Assembly: GCA_035295165.1 (NCBI GenBank)
Contig: DATGJN010000007.1
Coordinates: forward strand, 1-58,318
Reading direction: 5' to 3'
Length of the DNA: 58,318 nucleotides
Source of the DNA: a bacterium
GTDB taxonomy: Bacteria > Sysuimicrobiota > Sysuimicrobiia > Sysuimicrobiales > Segetimicrobiaceae
Position numbers and translations under genes: made by a program. The notes under the pieces were generated by a model. The model was given only the letters and a program-made list of their open reading frames with translations, did not search any database and was not told the origin of the DNA. Below, piece after piece: positions 32,746 through 41,339 of this stretch (position 1 is its first letter; every line of letters starts with the position of its first letter).

Positions 32746-33756
32746 GTGAAAGCGATCGTGCTGCATGGCGTGGGCAACCCCGATATGCTCCGCTTGGAGG
32801 ACGTCCCGGATCCGGTTCCGTCGGCGGGACAGGTCGTGGTGCGCCTGCGGGCCGCCGCGCTGAATCACCGCGATCTCTTCATCTGCCAAGGTCAGTATGC
32901 CGGGCTTCGCTTCCCGATCATTCCGGGTTCCGACGGGGTGGGTGTGGTCGCCGCGGTCGGCCCGGGCGTGACGGGGGTGCGGCAGGGAGACCCGGTCGTC
33001 ATCAACCCCAGTCTCGAGTGGGGCGACGACACGCGCGTCGAGGGCCCCCGGTGGCGCATCCTTGGACTGCCCGAGAACGGCACGTTTGCGGGCATGGTCA
33101 CCGTGCCGGCCGCAAACGTCTTCCCCGTGCCGGCCGGCCTGTCGGACGAGGCGGCGGCGGCGCTTCCGCTCGCGGGGCTGACCGCGTACCGCGCCGTGGT
33201 GACGCGAGGCCGCGTGCAACGAGGCGAGACGGTGCTCGTGCTCGGGATCGGCGGCGGCGTCGCGACGTTCGCGCTGCTGATTGCCAAGCACGCCGGCGCG
33301 CGGGTGCTCGTGACGTCGAGCAGCGACGCCAAACTGGAACGCGCGCGGGCCTTGGGCGCCGACGCCGGGTTCAACTATCAGACAGCCGATTGGGTCACGC
33401 TGGCCAAGGAGGCCACCGGAGGCGCCGGGCCGGACCTGATCGTGGATGGCACCGGTGGCGCGCCGTTCGATCAAGCGCTGGACGCGGTCCGTTCCGGAGG
33501 ACGCGTGGTAACATACGGGGCAACGCTTGGTCCCGTGCCCCAACTGACGGTGCGCCGGATCTTCTGGAAACTCCTCGACGTGCTCGGGACGAAGATGGGG
33601 TCCCCCGAGGATTTCCGAGGGATGCTGGCCTTATTCGATCAAGCCCGGCTCCGCCCCGTCGTGGACCGCGTCTACCCCCTGGCCGAGGCGGGGCAGGCAC
33701 TCGCGCACATGGCGCAGGCGGCACAGTTCGGGAAGATCGTGCTCCGGATCGCGTAG
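32746..33756 (+). CDS. zinc-type alcohol dehydrogenase / quinone oxidoreductase family
   Basis: The product has 336 aa. The medium-chain dehydrogenase plan is clear: the N-terminal GroES-like domain (NHRDLFICQGQYAG, GSDGVGVVAAVG) and the Rossmann domain with VLVLGIGGGVATFALLIAKHAGA. The structural-zinc cysteines are absent and no catalytic Cys-His pair is evident, so a quinone or enone reductase is more likely than an alcohol dehydrogenase. The cofactor should be NAD(P)H. GTG 32746 starts the gene. Confidence 0.85.
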   Translation: MKAIVLHGVGNPDMLRLEDVPDPVPSAGQVVVRLRAAALNHRDLFICQGQYAGLRFPIIPGSDGVGVVAAVGPGVTGVRQGDPVVINPSLEWGDDTRVEGPRWRILGLPENGTFAGMVTVPAANVFPVPAGLSDEAAAALPLAGLTAYRAVVTRGRVQRGETVLVLGIGGGVATFALLIAKHAGARVLVTSSSDAKLERARALGADAGFNYQTADWVTLAKEATGGAGPDLIVDGTGGAPFDQALDAVRSGGRVVTYGATLGPVPQLTVRRIFWKLLDVLGTKMGSPEDFRGMLALFDQARLRPVVDRVYPLAEAGQALAHMAQAAQFGKIVLRIA

Positions 33757-33773
33757 CCGCGGCGCCCTCGGCC

Positions 33774-34136
33774 TCAGTAGAAGGTGTGCCTGGCGATGCG
33801 CCGGTCCTCGAGGGTCTCGCGCGATTTCATGGCCGAGTAGACCATGACGAACGGCAACAGGACGCCGCCCGAGAGTGTCGCGAGCAGGAGCAGGATGATC
33901 CCGTGGAACCAGATGCCTTCCGCGATGAACCACACCGGGCCGAGGAAGAACGCCCACCAGTTCCAGCCGAGCTTCGGCGGCGTCACGTGACCCAGCACGT
34001 CCCGCGCCACGAACTCCGTGGGCGACGCACCGACCCTGAGCGGCTGGTAGTGCGACAACGCCTGCGTCAGCCAGATGAAGAAGACCAGCAGACCGAACAG
34101 GATAAGGCCGAACGTCGCGATCGCCGACGCTTCCAC
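33774..34136 (-). CDS. DUF2628-like small membrane protein
   Basis: The product has 120 aa. It has an N-terminal helix (about residues 4-24), then PPKLGWNWWAFFLGPVWFIAEGIW, which is the WxAFFFGPxWF-type signature of DUF2628 proteins, followed by two further helices and a basic tail. The function is unknown. The GTG start at 34136 (or 34142) is chosen from the GAGG upstream. It converges with the preceding oxidoreductase gene. Confidence 0.68.
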   Translation of the reverse strand: MEASAIATFGLILFGLLVFFIWLTQALSHYQPLRVGASPTEFVARDVLGHVTPPKLGWNWWAFFLGPVWFIAEGIWFHGIILLLLATLSGGVLLPFVMVYSAMKSRETLEDRRIARHTFY

Positions 34137-34271
34137 ACGCACACCTCGTCGATCCTCGAATCTCGGCGGCCGGGCCGCCTCCGGGTGGTATTTCGCGGTG
34201 TTGCGACGAATCTCCTTACCCAAGGACGCGTTCGCGCCGGGTGAGCGCGGTGACGGAGACGAGGTGACGGC

Positions 34272-35054
34272 ATGGCCGGAGGATCGTTTGCGGGGCGCGG
34301 GGTGATCGTCACGGGGGCGGGGGCGGGGATCGGTCGCGGGATCGCGACGGCGTTCGCCCGCGAGGGAGCGTGCGTCGCCGTCGTGGATATCAACGCCGAG
34401 ACGGTGGCGGAGACGGCGGCGGCTCTCGCCGCAGGACCGGGCACGGCGTGCGCCGTCGCCGGCGACGTCGGCTCCGCGGAGGGGGTTGAGCGCATCATGG
34501 CGGAAGTCACCCGCCGCCTCGACCGGATCGAGGTGCTGGTCAACGACGCCGGCGTGTACCCGAACTGCCCGGTCATCGAGATGCCCGAGGACCAGTGGGA
34601 TCGCGTGATCGACACGAACCTCAAGGGGACGTTCCTGATGTGCCGCGCGGTTGCGCGCCGCATGGTCGAGCAGCGCGTCGCGGGCTCCATCGTCAACATT
34701 GCCTCGGGCGCATACAAGTCGGCGCGCCGCGGCGCGTCGCATTACTGCGCCAGCAAGGCCGGCATTGTCATGTTCAGCAAGGTCCTGGCGCAGGAGCTCG
34801 CGGCACATCAGATTCGCGTGAACGTGGTGTCCCCGGGCCTCATCGACGTCGGCCGGCGCGGCGACGTCAACCCCAACTACAAGGAGACGCTGTTGCGGAA
34901 CATTCCGTGGGGACGGATGGGCGAGCCTCTGGAGATCGCCGAGGCGGTGCTGTTCATGTCGTCACCCGGCGCGTCGTACGTCACCGGTTCGGTGCTCGAT
35001 GTGGACGGCGGATCCAGCGCGGGGCGGTTCTTCCTCCCCTACAGCCGCGGATGA
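34272..35054 (+). CDS. short-chain dehydrogenase/reductase
   Basis: The product has 260 aa. It is a classical SDR with cofactor motif TGAGAGIGRGIA at residues 15-26, an acidic residue after strand 2 (VVDIN) that favours NAD, NDAGVYP in place of NNAG, and the catalytic Ser-Tyr-Lys in NIASGA and HYCASKAG. It ends GSVLDVDGGSSAG. Overlap of 4 bp (ATGA) with the Cgl0159-like gene indicates a two-gene unit, possibly for sugar or polyol oxidation. Confidence 0.9.
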   Translation: MAGGSFAGRGVIVTGAGAGIGRGIATAFAREGACVAVVDINAETVAETAAALAAGPGTACAVAGDVGSAEGVERIMAEVTRRLDRIEVLVNDAGVYPNCPVIEMPEDQWDRVIDTNLKGTFLMCRAVARRMVEQRVAGSIVNIASGAYKSARRGASHYCASKAGIVMFSKVLAQELAAHQIRVNVVSPGLIDVGRRGDVNPNYKETLLRNIPWGRMGEPLEIAEAVLFMSSPGASYVTGSVLDVDGGSSAGRFFLPYSRG

Positions 35055-36148
35055 TGCACGACGATGCGAGCCGCGGCGAACCGCGGCGGACGCGGTCGAC
35101 TCCCACGGCGGGCGCGGGCCGGGGGTTCGATCCCGCGGCGTTTCTGCCCCGGGCGTGGTATGAGGCGCTGATCGATCTCCGACTGCGCGACCCCGAGGCC
35201 GCGCTGGCCGAGGCGGAGGCGCGCACCCGCCGGGCGGTGCCGGCGCCGACCGGCCGGCTCCTGGTGCTCGCGGCCGACCATCCCGCGCGCATGGTCACGC
35301 GGGCCGGCGCCGATCCGGTGGCGATGGGGGATCGGTGGATGCTGTTGAGCCGCGTCCTGCGCGTGTTGACGGCGCCGGGGGTGGACGGGCTCATGGCGAC
35401 GCCCGACGTCGCCGAGGAAATCCTGCTCCTGAGCCACCTCGCCCGACGGCGGTCCGGACGTGGCTGGCTCGACGACAAGGTGATCCTCGGCTGCATGAAC
35501 CGCGGTGGGTTGTCCGGAACGGTGTTCGAAATCGACGATCGCATGACGGCGTTCACGGTCGACGGCATGGTGCGCCTGCGTTGCGACGGCGCCAAACTCA
35601 TGGTGCGGGTCGATCCTCAGGATGCGGTCACGCCGGTGACCCTGGAGACATGCGCGCACGCGATCGACGCGTGCCATGCGGCGGGCCTCACCGTCTTCTT
35701 GGAAGCGTTCCTCGTGGACCGCACGCCGGCGGGGCCGCGCCCGCGCACCGACGCGGAGAGCCTCATTCGCGCGGCGGGCGTGGCGGCCGGCCTCGGCACC
35801 TCGACCGCGCACACCTGGCTCAAGCTCCCGTACGGCGCGGGGTACGATCGCGTCGCCGCCGCGACCACCCTGCCGATCTTGATGTTGGGCGGAGAGGTGC
35901 GGGACGATCCCCAGATCGTCCTGGACGAGTTCGCCGCCGGTATGGCGGCCGGCCCGACCGTTCGCGGGGCGCTCGTCGGCCGAAACATTTCCTTCGCGCC
36001 GAACGAAGATCCACGCGCGCTGGCCGTGGCGACGGCTGCGGTGGTCCACCGCGGCGCCACGGGTGCGGAGGCGAGGGAGTTGATCGCGGGCGAGCGCGGG
36101 CGTGAGTTCGACAGCGTCACGCGGCTGGGCGACGCTCCCGGGGCCTGA
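35051..36148 (+). CDS. Cgl0159-family (beta/alpha)8 aldolase-like protein
   Basis: The product has 365 aa. It has the recognisable stretches of the Cgl0159 family: LLVLAADHPARMV, GVDGLMATPDVAEEILLL, VILGCMNRGGLSGTVFEIDDRMTAF, AKLMVRVDPQD, TAHTWLKLPYG and ILMLGGEVRDDPQ. Homologues occur in actinobacterial inositol catabolism clusters, next to dehydrogenases. The likely role is a class I aldolase acting on a keto-deoxy sugar phosphate, with the Lys of TWLKLP as Schiff-base candidate. The reaction is inferred. It is coupled to the SDR. Confidence 0.85.
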   Translation: MMHDDASRGEPRRTRSTPTAGAGRGFDPAAFLPRAWYEALIDLRLRDPEAALAEAEARTRRAVPAPTGRLLVLAADHPARMVTRAGADPVAMGDRWMLLSRVLRVLTAPGVDGLMATPDVAEEILLLSHLARRRSGRGWLDDKVILGCMNRGGLSGTVFEIDDRMTAFTVDGMVRLRCDGAKLMVRVDPQDAVTPVTLETCAHAIDACHAAGLTVFLEAFLVDRTPAGPRPRTDAESLIRAAGVAAGLGTSTAHTWLKLPYGAGYDRVAAATTLPILMLGGEVRDDPQIVLDEFAAGMAAGPTVRGALVGRNISFAPNEDPRALAVATAAVVHRGATGAEARELIAGERGREFDSVTRLGDAPGA

Positions 36149-36154
36149 TCGGTC

Positions 36155-36177
36155 CGGGGCGGGCGTCGCCCGCCCCG
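36155..36177 (+). terminator. hairpin after the Cgl0159-like gene
   Basis: A perfect 10-bp stem (36155-36164 with 36168-36177) with a GTC loop follows 6 bp after the stop. There is no U-run. Likely transcription end before the next gene. Confidence 0.55.
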
Positions 36178-36244
36178 CGCACGTGGCCGGGGGTGGCCCT
36201 CCGGAGCGGAACTTGCATTCACCATGTGCCAAGGAGGCGGTCCC

Positions 36245-37237
36245 GTGATTCGGGTCGGCGTGATGGTGGAGGGACAGGAAGGGCTGACGTGGGACCGCTG
36301 GCGGCGGATCGCGGAGACCGCGGAGGCGGCGGGGTTCGAGTCGCTGTGGCGCTCCGACCATTTATTCTCGCTATTCGGTGTGGAGACGAGGCCGGGGCTG
36401 GATGCCTGGACGTCGCTCGCCGCGCTCGCGACGATGACACGCCGCCTCCGGTTCGGTCCGCTCGTGTCGCCGATCACGTTCTACCATCCCGCCGTCCTCG
36501 CGCGCCACGCGGCTGCCGTCGATGTGCTCTCGGGCGGGCGGCTGGAACTCGGCATCGGCGCGGGGTGGCACGACCGCGAGCACGAAGCGTTCGGCGTTCC
36601 ATACCCACGGGTGGGTGAGCGGATCCGGCGGTTGGACGAAGCCGCGCACGTGATCCGCGCCCTGTGGGGGGACGGGCCGGCACGGTTCGACGGGCGGTAC
36701 TACCGGCTGGCCGGCGCCGTGGGGTGGCCGAAGCCGACGCAGCGACCTGCGCCGCCGCTCGTCATCGGCGGCAAGGGCCCGCGGTTGCTCGAGGTCGTCG
36801 CGAAGCACGCCGATGAGTGGAACTGCGGTGGGTCGCAGCCCCCTGCGGCCGTCCGAGCGCGCCGGGCGATTCTCGAGACCGCGTGCCGCGCGATGGGACG
36901 AGATCCGACCGCCATCCGCTACTCATGGATGGGGGCGTTCATCATCGGCGAGTCCCGCGCCGCCTTGGACGCGCGGGCGCGTAAGATTCAAGAGTACGTG
37001 ATCACCCGCGCGGGGGAGTCGCCTCACCAACTTCCGGAGACGCTCCGGTCCACGGGGTGGCTCGTGGGGACGCCCGGGGAGATCGTCGAGCAGGTGGCTG
37101 CGCTGGCGGCCGAAGGGATCGAGCGCGTGATGCTGCAGTACTTCGATCAGGAGGACCTGGACGCGCTACGCTTGATCGGCGAGCAGGTGATCCCGCGCCT
37201 TCGCAACGTGACGGCGACGCGGCCGCCGCTGTCGTAG
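36245..37237 (+). CDS. LLM-class (F420/flavin-dependent) oxidoreductase
   Basis: The product has 330 aa. The luciferase-like TIM barrel has GVMVEGQEGLTWDRWRRIAETAEAAGFESLWRSDHLF, LRFGPLVSPITFYHPAVLAR, GRLELGIGAGWHDREHEAFGVPYP and PPLVIGGKGPRLLEVVAKHADEWN. These are typical of F420-dependent members, but FMN cannot be excluded and no F420 biosynthesis gene is in the window. GTG 36245 has a perfect AAGGAGG (36231-36237) upstream. Confidence 0.87.
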   Translation: MIRVGVMVEGQEGLTWDRWRRIAETAEAAGFESLWRSDHLFSLFGVETRPGLDAWTSLAALATMTRRLRFGPLVSPITFYHPAVLARHAAAVDVLSGGRLELGIGAGWHDREHEAFGVPYPRVGERIRRLDEAAHVIRALWGDGPARFDGRYYRLAGAVGWPKPTQRPAPPLVIGGKGPRLLEVVAKHADEWNCGGSQPPAAVRARRAILETACRAMGRDPTAIRYSWMGAFIIGESRAALDARARKIQEYVITRAGESPHQLPETLRSTGWLVGTPGEIVEQVAALAAEGIERVMLQYFDQEDLDALRLIGEQVIPRLRNVTATRPPLS

Positions 37238-37295
37238 CGCCTAGGCCCCATCGCATCGATCGGTGTCTGGCGCCTGCGCACCGGGCGGCGTCCCG

Positions 37296-37325
37296 TTGAC
37301 AGGCGCGGCGATGGCCCACTACAAT
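37296..37325 (+). promoter_or_regulatory. promoter of tRNA-Tyr
   Basis: A perfect TTGACA (37296-37301) and TACAAT (37320-37325) are spaced by 18 bp and end 19 bp before the tRNA. Confidence 0.8.
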
Positions 37326-37344
37326 CACGCAGGAGTGCCAGTAC

Positions 37345-37431
37345 GGGGAGGTACCCAAGCGGCCAAAGGGGGCTGACTGTAGATCAGCTGGCGGAATGCC
37401 TTCGGAGGTTCGAATCCTTCCCTCCCCACCA
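37345..37431 (+). tRNA. tRNA-Tyr (anticodon GTA)
   Basis: It is an 87-nt class II tRNA with a long variable arm (CTGGCGGAATGCCTTCGG region). Acceptor GGGGAGG/CCTCCCC, anticodon stem CTGA/TCAG with loop containing GTA, T-arm GAGGTTCGAATCCTTC, discriminator A and encoded CCA. Confidence 0.96.
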
Positions 37432-37447
37432 AACCCAGCGAGACGCG

Positions 37448-37474
37448 ACGCCCGGCCACCGGCCGGGCGTTTCC
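37448..37474 (+). terminator. terminator of tRNA-Tyr
   Basis: A 10-bp stem (37448-37457 with 37461-37470) with an ACC loop is followed by TTCC, 17 bp after the tRNA end. Confidence 0.7.
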
Positions 37475-37488
37475 GCTGGGCCCGCTCA

Positions 37489-37700
37489 GCGCAGGTCGAT
37501 CGGGCGTTCTCCAGCCGCCCGGTCAGCGCGACCCGCTGGTCGTCGTTGGGGTACGCACGTAACCCTTCGGTGAGCGCCGACTGCGCGTCGGTGAGCGTCC
37601 GGCGGCGACGCGCGCGCCCAAGCCGCCACGCGATCCGACGCCTGGTCGGTCACGGTGACCGTGTATGAGCCGGTCCGGACAGCGTGCCGTGATCGCGGGC
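37489..37700 (-). pseudogene. possible decayed coding remnant, TPR-like
   Basis: On the minus strand one frame reads SYTVTVTDQASDRVAAW, and a different frame downstream reads LTDAQSALTEGLRAYPNDDQ followed by RVALTGRLENAR. These look like a beta-domain strand and a tetratricopeptide-like helix pair split by a frameshift. No intact frame joins them. The strand then runs into the tRNA-Tyr terminator. Supporting evidence is only the protein-like texture. Confidence 0.25.
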
Positions 37701-37856
37701 ACGGCGGCGGGGCCGATCCGCCCCGTGGCTCCGGGTGTTCGCCCGTGCCCATCCATGCTCCCGCTCGCTCGCACCCGGCGAACTCGGTGCGGAAGGTCTA
37801 GCCCCCGACAGTTCCGGGCACAACGGTTGCGCAGGCGTGAACGGGGCGGGGGGGCC

Positions 37857-38264
37857 GTGCCGGAACTCGCGAGCGTCACGGACGTCGACAGCCAGCAGCG
37901 ACAGGGGCAGGAGCAGCAGGAACCGATACGCTGTTTCAAGTGCCCCAGAGAACGCGGGAAAGACGAACCCGGGTGGTATTTCCTCGACCCCTCGCGGTTG
38001 CGTGGTTCCTTGCGGCGCCACATCGTGTTCGTGTGTCCCGCGCACTACGAACAGTTCGCCGCCGCCGAGCGGGCCAGGTGGGACGCCGCCGGCGAACCTG
38101 TGTTCTCCTCTCAACTGCCACCGCTGACGATGGCCGACCCGTCCGTCGACGCGCCGATGCCGCCCGCACTTCCCCCGCTCACGCCGCCGGACGCGCAGGA
38201 GCCCTCGCCGTCACCGCTGGCCGGCGAGATGATGTTCCCAACTTCGATCATCGCCGCGACATAA
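37857..38264 (+). CDS. hypothetical small Cys-containing protein
   Basis: The product has 135 aa. Residues about 25-80 contain CFKCPRERG and, after about 30 residues, FVCPAHYEQF, a pattern (CxxC ... CxxH) that could bind zinc. The C-terminal 50 residues are Pro-rich and low complexity. GTG 37857 follows a G-rich stretch that could bind ribosomes. No family is recognised, and the frame is open further upstream without conserved character. Confidence 0.45.
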   Translation: MPELASVTDVDSQQRQGQEQQEPIRCFKCPRERGKDEPGWYFLDPSRLRGSLRRHIVFVCPAHYEQFAAAERARWDAAGEPVFSSQLPPLTMADPSVDAPMPPALPPLTPPDAQEPSPSPLAGEMMFPTSIIAAT

Positions 38265-38459
38265 CTCCGGGCGCCGCGGGTGCGGCGCCGGGTGCGGCAT
38301 TGGTCTCGATACCGACTCCCCACAACGTCTACGGCGTGCCGCCCCTCGGTGCCCGCCTTGCTCGGGCGCCATCACGGACATCGCCACATTCGTCCCGCGG
38401 ATCGTCGACGCGCAGCGTCGACGGCGACGATCTGTTGGGTCCCGGTCGCGGCACCCATC

Positions 38460-38490
38460 GCGGGAAATTCCCGCCCCGATCTGCTATAGT
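38460..38490 (+). promoter_or_regulatory. palindrome and -10 upstream of tRNA-Gly
   Basis: GCGGGAA-A-TTCCCGC (38460-38474) is a perfect 7-bp inverted repeat lying where the -35 box should be. A TATAGT -10 (38485-38490) follows, 27 bp before the tRNA. The palindrome could be a repressor or activator site. Confidence 0.45.
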
Positions 38491-38517
38491 AATGGCCGGA
38501 GTTCGCGATCGGTCGAT

Positions 38518-38591
38518 GCGGGAGTAGCTCAATGGTAGAGTGCCAGCCTTCCAAGCTGGCGATGCGGGTTCGATTCCCGTCTCCCGCTCCA
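38518..38591 (+). tRNA. tRNA-Gly (anticodon TCC)
   Basis: It is a 74-nt cloverleaf. Acceptor GCGGGAG/CTCCCGC, D-arm TAGCTCAATGGTAGAG, anticodon stem CCAGC/GCTGG around CTTCCAA (TCC), T-arm GCGGGTTCGATTCCCGT, and encoded CCA. Confidence 0.97.
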
Positions 38592-38785
38592 ACGTCGTCT
38601 TCGGTGTGGGCGTTGCAGGATGCGGCGAGCCACCCGACCGGCGTGTCGCGAGGCGGGGGCAGCCGCGAAGCAGACCTGAAGATTCGGGCGCATCGCCAGG
38701 GAGGAACGGGCGGGGCGGCGAAATAGGGGCGCGCGCATCCTGCCCGGGTGCGCGTCCTGTGCCGGCCAACGGCTGAGGAGGCGGT

Positions 38786-39058
38786 ATGAACAAGGAAGAA
38801 CTGGTCGACCACGTGGCCCAAGGGACGGGTCAGACGAAGAAGCAGGCGATGGTGATCGTCGATGCCGTGTTCGCGAGCATCGCCGACGCGCTGCGGCGCG
38901 GCGAGAAGGTCACCGTCGTGGGGTTCGGGACGTTCCAAGTCAAGTCCCGCGCGGCGCGCGACGGCCGGAACCCCAAGACCGGCGACAAGATCCATATCCC
39001 CTCTCGAAAGGTACCGGCCTTCACGGCGGGCAAGGACCTGAAGGCCGAGGTCAACTGA
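38786..39058 (+). CDS. hup: DNA-binding protein HU
   Basis: The product has 90 aa, standard. MNKEELVDHVA, the GFGTFQVKSRAARDGRNPKTGDKIHIPSRKVPAF arm signature with the intercalating Pro in GRNPKTG, and KDLKAEVN are all typical of HU. It compacts the nucleoid. A perfect GGAGG lies upstream. Confidence 0.97.
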   Translation: MNKEELVDHVAQGTGQTKKQAMVIVDAVFASIADALRRGEKVTVVGFGTFQVKSRAARDGRNPKTGDKIHIPSRKVPAFTAGKDLKAEVN

Positions 39059-39083
39059 CGCGACGCGGAACGAGGACGGTTGT

Positions 39084-39116
39084 GCGGCGGGCCGCAGCGA
39101 CGGCCCGCCGCGCGTT
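39084..39116 (+). terminator. terminator of hup
   Basis: An 11-bp perfect GC stem (39084-39094 with 39101-39111), loop CAGCGA, then GCGTT, 26 bp after the stop of hup. Confidence 0.6.
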
Positions 39117-39143
39117 CAACGACGGGAATCCCGGAGCGACGAC

Positions 39144-40004
39144 GTGGCGGCGAAGATCCTCGACGGCAACGCGCTGATGCGGGCGCGCCGGGCCGGACTC
39201 GCGGCGGAGGTGGAGGCGTTCATCGCGAAACACGGCGTCGCGCCGTGCCTCGCCGCGATCCTGGTCGGCGACGACCCCGCGTCCCACTCCTACGTCAAGA
39301 GCAAGGCCCGCGACGCGGGCCGCGTCGGGATGCGGTCCGAGACGTTTCACCTGGCGGCGTCGACGACGCCCGCAGAGCTGCTCGCGCTGATCGACGATCT
39401 GAACGCACGGCGCGATGTGCACGGGATTTTGCCGCAACTGCCGCTACCGCGACAGATCGATCCGGATCTCGTGTTCGAACGGCTGCGGCCCGAGAAAGAC
39501 GTGGACGGGCTCACGCCGGCGAACCTCGGGCGTCTGGTGATCGGGCGCGCCCGGCTCGTGCCCTGCACGCCGCTCGGCGTCATGGCGCTGATCGATGCCG
39601 CCGGGGTCGACCTCGCGGGGCGGGAGGCGGTGGTCGTCGGCCGCAGCACGATCGTCGGGAAGCCCACCGCGCTGTTGCTGCTGCAGCGACACGCGACCGT
39701 GACGATGTGTCACTCGCGCACCGCCGACCTGGCGGGGCACATCGGCCGCGCCGACATCCTCGTCAGCGCGGTGGGGCAGGCCCGGTTGGTCCGGCGGGAG
39801 ATGGTGAAGCTCGGCGCGGTCGTGATCGACGTCGGCATCAGTCGCGTCGGCGGCGATCTCGTGGGCGACGTGGACTTCGAGGCGGTCCGGGAAGTCGCGG
39901 GGGCGATCACGCCGATGCCCGGCGGGACCGGCCCGATGACGAGGGCGATGCTGCTGGAGAACACGCTGGCCGCGGCGCGGTGGCAACTTGAGGCGTCCGC
40001 GTGA
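39144..40004 (+). CDS. folD: methylenetetrahydrofolate dehydrogenase/cyclohydrolase FolD
   Basis: The product has 286 aa, standard. FolD interconverts 5,10-methylene-, methenyl- and 10-formyl-THF. The catalytic Lys is in SYVKSKARDAG, followed by GILPQLPLP, KDVDGLTPANLGRL, PCTPLGVM, VVVGRSTIVGKP (NADP loop) and PMPGGTGPMTRAMLLENT. The GTG start is at 39144. The stop overlaps folC (GTGA). Confidence 0.97.
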   Translation: MAAKILDGNALMRARRAGLAAEVEAFIAKHGVAPCLAAILVGDDPASHSYVKSKARDAGRVGMRSETFHLAASTTPAELLALIDDLNARRDVHGILPQLPLPRQIDPDLVFERLRPEKDVDGLTPANLGRLVIGRARLVPCTPLGVMALIDAAGVDLAGREAVVVGRSTIVGKPTALLLLQRHATVTMCHSRTADLAGHIGRADILVSAVGQARLVRREMVKLGAVVIDVGISRVGGDLVGDVDFEAVREVAGAITPMPGGTGPMTRAMLLENTLAAARWQLEASA

Positions 40005-41332
40005 CCTACGCCGAGGCGCTGCGGTATCTCGAGGACCTCATCAAACCCGACCGGCCGCGGCGGCCCTACACCGAGGTGAAGCTCGCCCGCATGCGTGACC
40101 TGCTCGCGCGTCTCGGCGATCCCCAGTCGCGCCTGCGCGCCGTTCTCGTCGCCGGCACGAAGGGAAAGGGCTCGGCGGCGGTCATGATCGCGGAGATGCT
40201 CAAGACGGCGGGGTACCGCGTCGGCTTGGCGGTGAAGCCGCACCTCGTAGACTACCGGGAGCGCATCCAGGTCGACGGCCAGATGATCGGGAAGGCCGAG
40301 CTCGCCGCGTTGGTCGCGTCGGTTCGCCCGGCTGTCGAGGCGGGTAGCGTGGAGCCCTGGGGCCTCGCCACGTACGTCGAGACGACCGTCGCGATGGCGT
40401 TCACGTACTTCGTCCGTCGAGAGGTGGACGTTGCGGTCGTCGAGGTGGGGATCGGCGGCCGCCTCGACGCGACGAATACGCTGGACCCGGCCGTCTCGGT
40501 GATCACGCCGATCAGCTACGATCACACCGAGCTACTCGGCACGACGCTGGACGCGATCGCCCGTGAGAAGGCGGGGATCATTCGTGCCCAGGGGCGCGTG
40601 GTGTCGGCGCCGCAGCCCGACGAAGCGGGTGCCGTGATCGCGGAGACGTGCGCGGCGCAGGGCGCGCGGCTCGTCCGGGTCGGCCGGGATGTCCGGGTGG
40701 CGCTGCACGAGGCGTCCCTCGACGGCGTGCATGCGACGATCGACGGCCTCCGCGGCCGGTACGACGTGCGGGTACCTCTCCTGGGACGGCACCAGGCGCA
40801 GAACGCCGCCACGGCGATCGCGACGGTCGAGCTGCTCGGCGACGTCGGCGTCGACGTGCCCGCCGACGCAATCCGCGCCGGGTTGAGCTCGGTGCGTTGG
40901 CCGGCCCGTGTGGAGTTGGTCGGGACCCATCCGTACACGATCGTCGACGCAGGCCACAACCCCGCGTCGATGGCCGCGCTGCGCGAGACGCTGCACGAAC
41001 TCCTCGGACATCGCCGGCTCGTGCTCGTCTTCGGGATGCTCGCCACCAAGGACTACCGCACCGTGACGGCGTTGATCGCGCCGCTCGCCGATCAAACCGT
41101 GACGACCCGTCCGGACAACCCTCACGCGCTGCCGGCCGCCGATCTCGCGGACGAGGTTCGCCGGTACACGCCCAACGTGGTTGCGATCGACGACTGGCGT
41201 CTCGCCCTGGCCGAGGCGAAGCGGCTGGCGCAGCCCGAGGACGTGCTCGTGGTCACCGGTTCCTTCTACTTCGTCGGCGAGGCCCGCGAACGGCTGCTCC
41301 GGAGGAAGGCCGCGGCGCCGGCGAGAAGGTAG
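40001..41332 (+). CDS. folC: folylpolyglutamate / dihydrofolate synthase
   Basis: The product has 443 aa. It adds glutamate to folates. The Mur-ligase-like P-loop AGTKGKGS is at residues 51-58, then KPHLVDYRERIQVDG (folate loop), EVGIGGRLDATN, SYDHTELLGTTLDAIAREKAGI and DAGHNPASM. It is coupled to folD and is followed 7 bp later by lysS, so one-carbon and tRNA charging genes share a transcript. Confidence 0.96.
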   Translation: MTYAEALRYLEDLIKPDRPRRPYTEVKLARMRDLLARLGDPQSRLRAVLVAGTKGKGSAAVMIAEMLKTAGYRVGLAVKPHLVDYRERIQVDGQMIGKAELAALVASVRPAVEAGSVEPWGLATYVETTVAMAFTYFVRREVDVAVVEVGIGGRLDATNTLDPAVSVITPISYDHTELLGTTLDAIAREKAGIIRAQGRVVSAPQPDEAGAVIAETCAAQGARLVRVGRDVRVALHEASLDGVHATIDGLRGRYDVRVPLLGRHQAQNAATAIATVELLGDVGVDVPADAIRAGLSSVRWPARVELVGTHPYTIVDAGHNPASMAALRETLHELLGHRRLVLVFGMLATKDYRTVTALIAPLADQTVTTRPDNPHALPAADLADEVRRYTPNVVAIDDWRLALAEAKRLAQPEDVLVVTGSFYFVGEARERLLRRKAAAPARR

Positions 41333-41339
41333 AATCGAG

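Noticed and set aside
32746-33756. Zinc-dependent alcohol dehydrogenase as a specific call
   Set aside because: The structural-zinc cysteine cluster and the catalytic Cys/His pattern are not evident, so only the wider oxidoreductase family is named.
38265-38517. Small open frames between the Cys-containing protein and tRNA-Gly
   Set aside because: They have no ribosome site and random-looking composition. Only the palindrome and -10 of tRNA-Gly are supported there.
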